DNA of 10,856 nt from UA16 sp002292325 (GTDB lineage: Bacteria > Bacteroidota > Bacteroidia > Flavobacteriales_D > Sanyastnellaceae). The position numbers were made by a program, and so were the translations under genes. This document shows positions 1 through 6,607 of this stretch, piece after piece. Location of the stretch: NCBI GenBank assembly GCA_943788645.1, contig CALSRC010000007.1, positions 1 to 10,856 on the forward strand. The letters run 5' to 3'. Below the pieces are notes generated by a model. That model was not told where the DNA came from. It saw only the letters and a list, made by a program, of their open reading frames with translations, and did not search any database. Numbering within the stretch: position 1 is the stretch's first letter; each line of letters begins with the position of its first letter.

Positions 1-1168
1 CAGTGTAAAGCCCTTCAATAAACGAATTGGGTGATTTGAAAATTTCGGCCCAATTGATGTGCGCCTCCCACAAGCCAAATCTTCGCGCATTGTTTCCCAA
101 ATCAATCACATTGAAATGCCGCTTTTTTGGCAAAATTCGAGAACCACGGCCAATCATTTGGTGATACAACGTCAAGGATTTCGTCGCTCGATTCAAAATG
201 ATGGTTTGCACCGATGGCGAATCGAAACCGGTAGTCAAGATGGAGACTGAACTCAGGATGGCGTCGGGTTTCTTTTCAAACCACGTCAAGATGTCTTGCC
301 GTTCCTTTTCACTGTGCGTGTTATCCAAGTGCATGCACTCGTAGCCCTCTTCAATGAACATCGCTTGTACCTGCTTCGAAGTATTGATTCCATTATTGAA
401 GATCAATGTCTTCGTTCCTTTTGCTTTCTCCTCATACGCATAGAGCAGCTTTTCCTGCATCAGGTAATTGCCATACAGCCGTTCTGAACTACTGACTGTA
501 TAATCGCCGTTGATGCCAATTTTGAGAGAACGCAAATTCACATCATAACTGTACGTGATGGCCTTGGCCAAGAATTCATCCTCAACCAAAGCAGAAATCG
601 ATTCTCCAACGATGAGTTCGTTGTAGTTGTCTTTGAGAGGCAATTTCACGTTCGAGCTCAGCGGCGTGGCGGTTACGCCAAGAATGACTTGATTCGCAAA
701 GTGTCCAAAAAGCTTTCGAAAGCTGTTGTAGTGGGCCTCGTCAATGACCACTAAGCCAAGGTTGTCAAACTCAATCCGCTCGTCATTAAGTCGGTTGTTC
801 AGCGTCTCCACCATCGCGACGAAACACCAGTGATCATCCTCCTCCTCGAGTTCTTTGACTTTGCTGTTGATGATTTTGTTCGGAATTCCAATGTCCGTCA
901 GCATGCGACTTGTTTGGCCGCACAATTCAATTCGGTGGGTGAGGATGAGGACTCGTTTGCCGGTTTTGAGGATAAACTGCTTCGCGAGTTCCGAGAAAAT
1001 CACTGTTTTTCCCCCGCCTGTCGGCAATTGAAACAACAAATTGTATCGCTCTGGAAACTTATCCATGCGTCCCAGCAAGGTTGCGATGGCACTCTCTTGG
1101 TATCCGTAAAGGTTTTTGCCTTTGTGGGATTCGAGTTGCTTTTTAAGGTGGGTGTCGGTCAAAGACAA
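1..1168 (-). CDS. DEAD/DEAH-box superfamily 2 helicase (SSL2-like), C-terminus cut by window edge
   Basis: The reverse strand is open from the left edge to beyond 1168 and encodes an SF2 ATP-dependent helicase/translocase. Visible motifs in order: the Q-like stretch LYGYQESAI, Walker A PTGGGKT (1004-1024), motif Ia LILTHR, motif II DEAH (731-742), motif III TATPLSS (about 663-683), the second RecA lobe with TLIFNNG, motif V LTTGFD and motif VI QMIGRGSR (137-160), then FNVIDLGNNARRFGLW. Both RecA lobes are present; only the C-terminal tail is missing. The family is common and conserved in Bacteroidota; its substrate is not established. No ATG lies in frame near the N-terminus. I chose TTG at 1168 because homology-like sequence begins at LSLTDTHLKKQL and a candidate promoter sits about 60 bases upstream; TTG at 1162 or GTG at 1282 are alternatives. 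No nuclease or methylase lies beside it, so a restriction role is not supported. Confidence 0.9.
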   Translation of the reverse strand, partial: MSLTDTHLKKQLESHKGKNLYGYQESAIATLLGRMDKFPERYNLLFQLPTGGGKTVIFSELAKQFILKTGKRVLILTHRIELCGQTSRMLTDIGIPNKIINSKVKELEEEDDHWCFVAMVETLNNRLNDERIEFDNLGLVVIDEAHYNSFRKLFGHFANQVILGVTATPLSSNVKLPLKDNYNELIVGESISALVEDEFLAKAITYSYDVNLRSLKIGINGDYTVSSSERLYGNYLMQEKLLYAYEEKAKGTKTLIFNNGINTSKQVQAMFIEEGYECMHLDNTHSEKERQDILTWFEKKPDAILSSVSILTTGFDSPSVQTIILNRATKSLTLYHQMIGRGSRILPKKRHFNVIDLGNNARRFGLWEAHINWAEIFKSPNSFIEGLYT

Positions 1169-1226
1169 GGTCTGCTGGCGTTTTTGGTAGGCCCTTTGCG
1201 AAGCATGAGGGATTCTTGCGAAACGA

Positions 1227-1234
1227 CAAAAGTA
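1227..1234 (-). promoter_or_regulatory. Candidate Bacteroidota -7 promoter element for the helicase
   Basis: The minus strand reads TACTTTTG, an exact match to the Bacteroidota sigma-70 -7 consensus TAnnTTTG, in the 165-base gap between the divergent helicase and ung genes. It would start transcription near 1220-1222 and give a leader of roughly 50 bases before the TTG at 1168. No TTG -33 element is seen at the usual 17-23 base spacing, so the call rests on one element. It would exclude the GTG at 1282 as the start. Confidence 0.45.
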
Positions 1235-1298
1235 CCCCTTCCATTCCTTCCCTGAAAGAAAATGAATGAAGAGGTTTTCCACCGAAAGACGCGGAGCA

Positions 1299-1329
1299 TT
1301 GGAAAACCTGCCTGAATCTTCGATGTTTG
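1299..1329 (+). promoter_or_regulatory. Weak candidate promoter for ung, possibly giving a leaderless mRNA
   Basis: TTG at 1299-1301 is followed after 20 bases by GATGTTTG (1322-1329), which matches TAnnTTTG except at the first base. The spacing is right for a Bacteroidota promoter. If used, transcription would begin around 1334-1336, at the GTG start codon itself, leaving almost no leader. Confidence 0.22.
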
Positions 1330-1333
1330 TTGT

Positions 1334-2038
1334 GTGAAACACGCCTCTGTCCCTGCTTTTTTAGATGACATTCCTCAGGAATGGGGGGACTTAATCAAGC
1401 ACGTCACCTTCGATTGGGAACGTTTAAACCGTGCGGTTGAGCAGGAGCGACAAGTGCATCCTTGTTACCCGCCCCGAGGCAAGGAATTTGAAGCTCTGCT
1501 GTCTGTGCCTCCTTCGAGGGTTCGGGTTGTCATTTGCGGTCAAGATCCGTACCACGGCCCAGGACAAGCTCACGGCCTTGCATTTTCCGTTTCTGCAGGT
1601 GTGCCGCATCCGCCCTCTCTTCGAAACATTATCAAGGAAGCACAGGTGGATTTGGATTCTCCGTGGCCCTTGGAACAAGATTTTGACCCCGCTGGTGCAT
1701 TGGGACATTGGGCCCGAGAAGGCGTGCTGTTGCTGAATGACGTTTTGACGGTGCGTGATGGGGCTCCAGGGTCCCACGCGTCATTCGGATGGCAGGAAGT
1801 TACTGGAGCCATCCTCGATGCGGTGGCCCAATTGGATGAGCCTATCGCAGTTTTACTTTGGGGCAAGCCTGCCCAGCGGCATGCTGTTCGATTTACGCAA
1901 GATCAACACGCCGTGTTCGAGGCGCCGCACCCGAGCCCTTTATCTGCATACCGCGGATTCTTCGGTGCCAAGCCATTTTCAAAGGCGAATGCTTGGCTGG
2001 AGGCTCATGGGAAGCCTGGTGTAAATTGGATGGGCTGA
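1334..2038 (+). CDS. ung: Uracil-DNA glycosylase, family 1 (UNG)
   Basis: Excises uracil from DNA after cytosine deamination or dUTP misincorporation, the first step of base excision repair in the cytoplasm. The 234-residue length is normal for family 1. Diagnostic motifs are present: the water-activating loop GQDPYHG (69-75) with catalytic Asp71 and the thymine-excluding Tyr73; the uracil-stacking Phe84 in GLAFSV; the uracil-reading Asn135 in VLLLNDVLTV; and the minor-groove loop HPSPLSAYRG (199-208) with catalytic His199 and intercalating Leu203. All key residues are intact, so it should be active. The start is GTG at 1334: an in-frame stop lies at 1313, there is no internal ATG near the N-terminus, and the conserved N-terminal segment (QEWGDLI) begins soon after. 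It diverges from the helicase and converges with the WD40 gene, so it is probably a single-gene unit. Confidence 0.97.
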   Translation: MKHASVPAFLDDIPQEWGDLIKHVTFDWERLNRAVEQERQVHPCYPPRGKEFEALLSVPPSRVRVVICGQDPYHGPGQAHGLAFSVSAGVPHPPSLRNIIKEAQVDLDSPWPLEQDFDPAGALGHWAREGVLLLNDVLTVRDGAPGSHASFGWQEVTGAILDAVAQLDEPIAVLLWGKPAQRHAVRFTQDQHAVFEAPHPSPLSAYRGFFGAKPFSKANAWLEAHGKPGVNWMG

Positions 2039-2146
2039 AAACCGGCGACTGCGGCATTCAATGGCACCCCGTGTCGGTTTCACAAAAATGAGACCAACTC
2101 AGATGTACTTATCGCTGACATGGGTTGAAACTTCGGAGCGATGGTT

Positions 2147-3034
2147 CTATCGTGTGAACATGCGCCCAATGCGGTCGTCTCCTCCGAATACGAGCCGATC
2201 TAAAGGTCTCCCGCTTGCAGCCAAAGCATTGATCGATCGATTCGATCCTCCTTGTCGATGGGTCACCTTCTCCAAGGGCTCCAAATCATTCCATCCCCAA
2301 GCCTTCAAGGTTTTATCTCTGCTTGCTGTCCACAGCATGCCACTGAACTGGCAAACTCTGTAAATCGCACTTTCATGAGCGGGTATGGACAACAAAGATT
2401 CGCCTGCTGTGTCCCATACACGCAAATGGCCATCGCGTCCCCCCGAAATCCAAACGCGTTTTTGCGGATGCCACACAGCTGCATAGGTTCCCCCTGAATG
2501 GCCTGCAATGGCAATCCCGCCCTTTAAACAACCGACAGCATCGAGGGGGGGGCTTATGATGGCTTCCCCTCCAGAGGTTCCGACAAAAATACCTGCGTCG
2601 GAGGGAACAATGCATCTGATTTTACGCGCGCCTTGGATGTGCCATTCGCTGAGTATTTCGTGTTCATTCCATCGAACTACCCGTTCGTCTCCTCCGCCCG
2701 TGACCAAGGTTCCGTCCTTCATCCAGGTCAATGCAAACAGGCCAGAGGTATGAGCTCTTATGCGTCTTGCGCGATCCGATTCGCCTCTTTTCCATCGGAA
2801 TAAGTCACCGTTTTCGGCGCCCGCGACCCGCATCTGTTGGTGGGCTGATACCGAATAAAAAGCCTGTTCATGGTGCAGCACGGCCCGGCCTTCACCGCTG
2901 CCGTCTTCGGCCCATTCCGCTATGATGCCATCGCCTCCCGCTGTTAACCAGCAGGATTGGTCATCAGCCCAAGTCACATCGTAAATCGCACCTTGATGAC
3001 CGGAAAGTTGTTGGATGGTTTCGTGGGTTCCCAT
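2147..3034 (-). CDS. Cytoplasmic WD40-repeat beta-propeller protein
   Basis: A 295-residue protein made almost entirely of WD40 repeats, consistent with one seven-bladed propeller. Repeat units sit at about 12-41 (GHQGAIYDV...AEW), 53-81, 94-122 (AHTSGLFAL...VRW), 132-161 (degenerate), 178-207 (GHSGGTYAA...RVWD), 219-246 (AHESAIYRV...KAW) and a last blade ending GGDDRIGRMF near 292. Most blades show the GH/AH start and the terminal W. There is no signal peptide or membrane segment, so it is probably a cytoplasmic protein-binding scaffold; the partner is unknown. A similar stand-alone WD40 protein occurs in many Bacteroidota as far as I recall. The ATG at 3034 is well fixed because an in-frame TAA lies four codons upstream. 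It converges with ung across about 108 bases in which I see no convincing terminator, and diverges from the microprotein/hisS side. Confidence 0.9.
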   Translation of the reverse strand: MGTHETIQQLSGHQGAIYDVTWADDQSCWLTAGGDGIIAEWAEDGSGEGRAVLHHEQAFYSVSAHQQMRVAGAENGDLFRWKRGESDRARRIRAHTSGLFALTWMKDGTLVTGGGDERVVRWNEHEILSEWHIQGARKIRCIVPSDAGIFVGTSGGEAIISPPLDAVGCLKGGIAIAGHSGGTYAAVWHPQKRVWISGGRDGHLRVWDTAGESLLSIPAHESAIYRVCQFSGMLWTASRDKTLKAWGWNDLEPLEKVTHRQGGSNRSINALAASGRPLDRLVFGGDDRIGRMFTR

Positions 3035-3072
3035 GGATTGCCGAATTTAGCACCTCTAAAAGTCTCCTCCTC

Positions 3073-3150
3073 ATGCAATATGTATTTCTCGCTATGGCCA
3101 TTCTTACAGTTGTAGCTTTCATTCAATACCGCCGTCAAAATAAGCGTTGA
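3073..3150 (+). CDS. Possible 25-residue single-pass membrane microprotein upstream of hisS
   Basis: A complete ATG-to-TGA reading frame of 25 codons lies in the 135-base gap between the divergent WD40 and hisS genes, ending 19 bases before the hisS ATG. The peptide begins MQYVFLAMAILTVVAF, one hydrophobic helix of about 16 residues, and ends in a strongly basic tail with two Arg, a Lys and a final Arg. This is the layout of a small single-span membrane protein with its C-terminus in the cytoplasm by the positive-inside rule. It contains no His codon, so it does not look like an attenuator leader for hisS. There is no Shine-Dalgarno sequence, which is usual in this phylum. Chance occurrence cannot be excluded at this length. 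Confidence 0.45.
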   Translation: MQYVFLAMAILTVVAFIQYRRQNKR

Positions 3151-3169
3151 ATCGCTTCACTAGCCGATT

Positions 3170-4558
3170 ATGAGCAAACCTTCGATCCCAAAAGGAACCC
3201 GCGACTTTGGTCCAGCGGTCATGGCCCGACGCAATTGGATGTTCGGCGTCATGCGAAAAGCTTTTGAACGCTATGGTTTTCAGCCAATCGAAACTCCCGC
3301 GATGGAGAGTCTGCAGACGCTGACAGGAAAGTATGGAGAGGAAGGGGATCAATTGATATTCAAAATTTTAAACAACGGAGATTACCTCGCAAAGGCCGAT
3401 GACCAAGCGCTGCAGCTCAAGGATTCCAAATCGGTTATATCCAGCATTTCAAAAAAAGCACTGCGCTATGATCTGACTGTGCCATTTGCTCGGTTTGTGG
3501 TTATGGCACGAAACGATTTGGCATTTCCCTTTAGACGCTATCAAATGCAGACGGTTTGGCGAGGAGATCGTCCGGGTAAGGGCCGGTATCAAGAATTCAC
3601 TCAATGCGATGCTGACATCATCGGTTCAGATAGCGTGTTGTGCGAATTGGACTTAATTACCTTGTTTCACGAGGTCCTTCAAGAACTCGGAGTTCCAGGA
3701 TATGAGATCGTTTTAAACGATCGACGACTCCTGAATGGATTGGCACGTGCTTGGGGCATTGAAGACTGTTTCGAAGACTTTACAGTCGCGTTGGATAAAT
3801 GGGACAAGATTGGAAGCGAGGGTGTGCGCATCGAGCTCAATGATCGCGGGTTCACTGGCGCATCAGTCGATTCCATTATGGGCCTCTTTGAATTGCTTTC
3901 GCTTGACGATGTTCACCAAAGACTGGATGGAATGAGAGCGATGGTTAATCCCGATGATTCGGAGGTGCAGGAAGCTTTTGAAGAAGTCAGTGAATTGATC
4001 CGAATGGCCGGCGAAGCCGGTGTTCGTTCTGAGCATATGGTGTTCGATCCTACGCTGGCCCGAGGATTAAATTATTACACCGGAGCGATTTTTGAGGTGC
4101 GGGTCCCTGACGCTCCTGTTGGCAGTATATGTGGGGGAGGGCGTTATGCGGATCTTACGGGCATTTTTGGCTGGGAGGGCATGAGCGGAGTCGGAATCAG
4201 TTTTGGAGCAGACCGCATCTACGATGTACTTGATCATTTTGACGCATTTCCCGCGTCGGCTTTGACCCAAGCTCAGGTATTGATTGTTCAGTTGGATGGT
4301 GAAGGACGTGAAGAGGGGTTGAGGGCGTTAAGAGGGTTAAGAGAAGCAGGAGTTCGATCCGTTCTCTATCCAGACATAGCCAAATTAAAAAAGCAAATGA
4401 AGTACGCTTCTGATTTGGGCGTTCAATTTGTCTTAATGGCCGGTGAAGAAGAACGAGCCAATGGAACCTGGACGGTGCGTAACATGAAAACGGGTGACCA
4501 GGTTCAAGTTCCATCCACAGCACTTGTCTCTTGGATGGAGGCAGCAATTATTGGCTAA
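3170..4558 (+). CDS. hisS: Histidyl-tRNA synthetase
   Basis: Class II aminoacyl-tRNA synthetase that charges tRNA-His in the cytoplasm. At 462 residues it is longer than the E. coli type (424). Landmarks: GTRDFGP (9-15); DLTVPFARF (101-109); motif 2 from FRRYQMQTVWRGD through GRYQEFTQCDADI (121-150); the histidine-specific loop LARGLNYYTGAIFEV (297-310); the glycine-rich GGGRYADL; motif 3 GVGISFGADRIYDVL (341-354); and an anticodon-binding domain from about 366 to the end. The DLTVPFAR and TQCDADI forms are those of the archaeal/eukaryote-like HisRS group, which Bacteroidota are known to carry; E. coli has different sequence there. The start ATG at 3170 gives the normal N-terminus. The last 11 bases overlap the 3' end of the convergent pseudokinase gene. 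Confidence 0.98.
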   Translation: MSKPSIPKGTRDFGPAVMARRNWMFGVMRKAFERYGFQPIETPAMESLQTLTGKYGEEGDQLIFKILNNGDYLAKADDQALQLKDSKSVISSISKKALRYDLTVPFARFVVMARNDLAFPFRRYQMQTVWRGDRPGKGRYQEFTQCDADIIGSDSVLCELDLITLFHEVLQELGVPGYEIVLNDRRLLNGLARAWGIEDCFEDFTVALDKWDKIGSEGVRIELNDRGFTGASVDSIMGLFELLSLDDVHQRLDGMRAMVNPDDSEVQEAFEEVSELIRMAGEAGVRSEHMVFDPTLARGLNYYTGAIFEVRVPDAPVGSICGGGRYADLTGIFGWEGMSGVGISFGADRIYDVLDHFDAFPASALTQAQVLIVQLDGEGREEGLRALRGLREAGVRSVLYPDIAKLKKQMKYASDLGVQFVLMAGEEERANGTWTVRNMKTGDQVQVPSTALVSWMEAAIIG

Positions 4559-5486
4559 TTGCATCGATAATCTGGGCCTCCATAGACTTAGGCCAAGCCG
4601 ATGAATCCCCGAGTAGCCGGAAAGTTTGACTGCTCATTTGCTCAGCAGATCCTTCGGGCAAGTACATCGAGTTTGGGGCTGAAAAGGAGGCGACCAGACT
4701 CTCGTTGACTTGTTCAAATTGCAGATTGGTAGCTCCAATGTCTTCCAGGCTCCTTTCGGCCAAATTAAAATAGGGCCAAAGTGCCTCCTGCACCCAAGCA
4801 CTGATGAGCAGTGGCTGTGTGTATCGCTTCAAAGTGAAATCATCTAACATTCCGTCATCCACTTCGCATCGAAACCGGTTGCCGGTCAAAAGTTGCATTA
4901 ACGCCAGGTGGGTCTGTATGTGAACCATCGTCTCATGCAGAGGTAAAAAGGGAGTGGCCCCCTCGTACAGAACTTGCCTTAAATGGCGGGCGAAAAGAGT
5001 GATGATCTTTTCCGCTTTTTCATGGTCACCCATGAGCAGATGATTTTCAATCGTGAGCAGGATCAACTCAAACCGATCGCTGAATTGCCTCAACGCGTGC
5101 TGGGATAAATTGGTCTTAGTCAGTGCGGTATCTAATTGTTCTTTTTCTTTCAGCCGGTCTAGTTGGTGTTGGAGCGCTCGGAGTCGGTTGTGCAGCACAT
5201 GAGGGCTTTCGGTATGCAAAGCAGGTTCAAATTGCCAAAAGCTTCGCATGCTCAAGATGGCAATCATCGAGGCAATGCCCCACATGATTGGACACCAATG
5301 AGAGGGGAGCAGGAGAACGCAGAGAACCGTGGCAGCAATCGAAACCAGAAAAACCCAATTCTCCTCAAAATTGAATAAACCCAGATTGGAATCTTTCTCA
5401 ATCATGCCGATGCCAGGAGCGTACTGCAATTGCGCCCAAGCCAAAAGGAAAACAAACGCGCTGACGAAGAGCATGAGGGCTATCAT
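4548..5486 (-). CDS. Membrane protein resembling a LytS/YehU-type histidine kinase with lost catalytic residues (probable pseudokinase)
   Basis: 312 residues. Three hydrophobic segments (about 3-20, 45-61, 65-81) are followed by a likely coiled coil (about 97-128) and a cytoplasmic domain. The stretch from 131 to 239 follows the His_kinase family (PF06580) pattern: ALRQFSDRFELI, then MGDHEKAEKIITLFARHLRQ, PLHETMVHIQTHLALMQ and TQPLLISAWVQEALWPY, which parallel the usual Q-NPHFLFN, the G(D/N)xEKA..LS.LLR segment, L.EE...Y...E and PLLLQPLVENAIKHG. By this hand alignment the phospho-acceptor His is Arg138 and the N-box Asn is Glu234, and no glycine-rich ATP lid follows. I infer a non-catalytic, possibly sensory or scaffold protein. 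Its ATG overlaps the meaB TGA (ATGA), so it is translationally coupled to meaB. No LytTR response regulator lies in the window. Family assignment is by eye and moderately sure. Confidence 0.7.
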   Translation of the reverse strand: MIALMLFVSAFVFLLAWAQLQYAPGIGMIEKDSNLGLFNFEENWVFLVSIAATVLCVLLLPSHWCPIMWGIASMIAILSMRSFWQFEPALHTESPHVLHNRLRALQHQLDRLKEKEQLDTALTKTNLSQHALRQFSDRFELILLTIENHLLMGDHEKAEKIITLFARHLRQVLYEGATPFLPLHETMVHIQTHLALMQLLTGNRFRCEVDDGMLDDFTLKRYTQPLLISAWVQEALWPYFNLAERSLEDIGATNLQFEQVNESLVASFSAPNSMYLPEGSAEQMSSQTFRLLGDSSAWPKSMEAQIIDAISQ

Positions 5487-6568
5487 CGATCTTGAATCAA
5501 TCGTTCACTCATCCATTCACGTGCAGCGCGGAACGGATGAACGGAGCCAGCTTCAAGGTCTTGCAGGAGCTTGCCCCATTTTTTTGACCCTTCATCTCCA
5601 TCCATTCTTTGCATGAACAGCAATTGCTGCAGATGGTGTCGAAACTGGATAACCCGCTGGGTTGATCGCTGTTGATTCATCCAACCGTTCGTTATCCACT
5701 TGGACTTTAATGCTTCCAGTGCCACGCAGCATTCTTGGATTCCAAGGGCTTCAAGCGCACTGATCATCATGACATCCACTTCATGTCCCCCGGGATTAGG
5801 AGGAAATAAGTGAAGCGCTTTTCTGTATTGATTGGCCGTCTCTTCCGCCAGCATCTCTCGTCCGCTGTCGCATTTGTTGACGAGCAACAAATCGGCCATC
5901 TCCATGATGCCCCTCTTGATTCCTTGCAGTTCATCGCCGCCACCGGGTAGCATCAGTAAAATAAAAGCATCCGTTAATTCCCGCGCGGCTGTTTCGCTTT
6001 GACCCACACCGACTGTTTCGATGATAATGCGGTCATATCCCGCTGCTTCGCATAAAACAATTGCTTCGGAGGTGCCTCTCGTAACACCTCCCAAAGAAGA
6101 ACCTGTTGGGCTAGGGCGAACAAAAGCGGCCTCATTTTGCGCGAGGCGCTCCATCCGAGTTTTATCCCCAAGAATGCTACCTCCAGTTCGGCTGCTCGAA
6201 GGGTCAATGGCCAATACGGCAACCCGGTGACCTTGTTCGATCAAGGCCTCACCGAACTGCTCAATAAAGGTGCTCTTTCCAACTCCAGGAACGCCGGTGA
6301 TTCCAATGCGCAAGCTTTCAGGTTGTACTTGATCGCATACCAGCGCATGAAGAAGTTTGTCCAAGATCTCCAAATCTGACATGCGATTACTTTCTGTCAG
6401 CGTGATGGCTTGTCCAAGCACTTCTCGGTTCCCTGCTCGAATTTGCTTGGCCCAATCATCCATGTTTGGCCGGAAACCTTGTGCAGCGCGAATCCGCTCA
6501 AGGGCACTCTTTCGTGCTTGAGCGCCTTTGGGGTTTTGGCCTTTTTTATCTGCTGAATCCAACGCCAC
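5483..6568 (-). CDS. meaB: MeaB/ArgK family GTPase, methylmalonyl-CoA mutase chaperone
   Basis: P-loop G3E-family GTPase that loads and protects the adenosylcobalamin cofactor of methylmalonyl-CoA mutase, in propionate/succinyl-CoA interconversion. Visible motifs: Walker A GVPGVGKST (92-100); the metal-binding IDPSSSRTGGSILGDKTRM (121-139); the MeaB signature RPSPTGSSLGGVTRGT; switch ETVGVGQSE (184-192); PGGGDELQGIKRGIMEMAD; and base-recognition NKCD (231-234). The C-terminal helical part (about 295-361) fits the dimerisation arm, and 361 residues is a usual length. The start drawn is GTG at 6568, giving a basic leader found in some homologues; ATG at 6463 (residue 36) is an alternative that would remove the leader but keep all motifs. 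The mutase genes are not in this window. First gene of a coupled pair with the pseudokinase; only 39 bases separate it from the divergent gene at 6608. Confidence 0.95.
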   Translation of the reverse strand: MALDSADKKGQNPKGAQARKSALERIRAAQGFRPNMDDWAKQIRAGNREVLGQAITLTESNRMSDLEILDKLLHALVCDQVQPESLRIGITGVPGVGKSTFIEQFGEALIEQGHRVAVLAIDPSSSRTGGSILGDKTRMERLAQNEAAFVRPSPTGSSLGGVTRGTSEAIVLCEAAGYDRIIIETVGVGQSETAARELTDAFILLMLPGGGDELQGIKRGIMEMADLLLVNKCDSGREMLAEETANQYRKALHLFPPNPGGHEVDVMMISALEALGIQECCVALEALKSKWITNGWMNQQRSTQRVIQFRHHLQQLLFMQRMDGDEGSKKWGKLLQDLEAGSVHPFRAAREWMSERLIQDR

Positions 6569-6607
6569 GAGTCGAAGTTAACGCGAAGTACGGCCTATCT
6601 TGCAGCC

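Noticed and set aside
1..1168. Helicase as part of a defence or restriction system
   Set aside because: Neighbouring genes are ung, a WD40 protein and hisS; no nuclease, methylase or other defence partner is seen. The left flank is outside the window, so this is not fully excluded, but nothing supports it.
830..1255. Plus-strand open frame of 141 codons
   Set aside because: It runs antisense to the helicase, which has all SF2 motifs, and its product has no recognisable features. It is a shadow frame.
2039..2080. Terminator after ung from AAACCG (2039-2044) and CGGTTT (2075-2080)
   Set aside because: Only six pairs with a 30-base loop and no T-run after it on the plus strand. It is too weak to call.
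3113..3120. TAGCTTTC as a promoter for hisS
   Set aside because: One mismatch to TAnnTTTG, no TTG at the right spacing, and it lies within the microprotein frame. It is not strong enough to list.
3073..3169. His-type attenuator or T-box leader before hisS
   Set aside because: The short frame has no His codons and no terminator/antiterminator pair or T-box sequence is visible.
4197..4547. Minus-strand open frame of 116 codons inside hisS
   Set aside because: It lies opposite the conserved HisRS motif 3 and anticodon-binding domain and looks like a random Leu/Arg/Pro-rich product.
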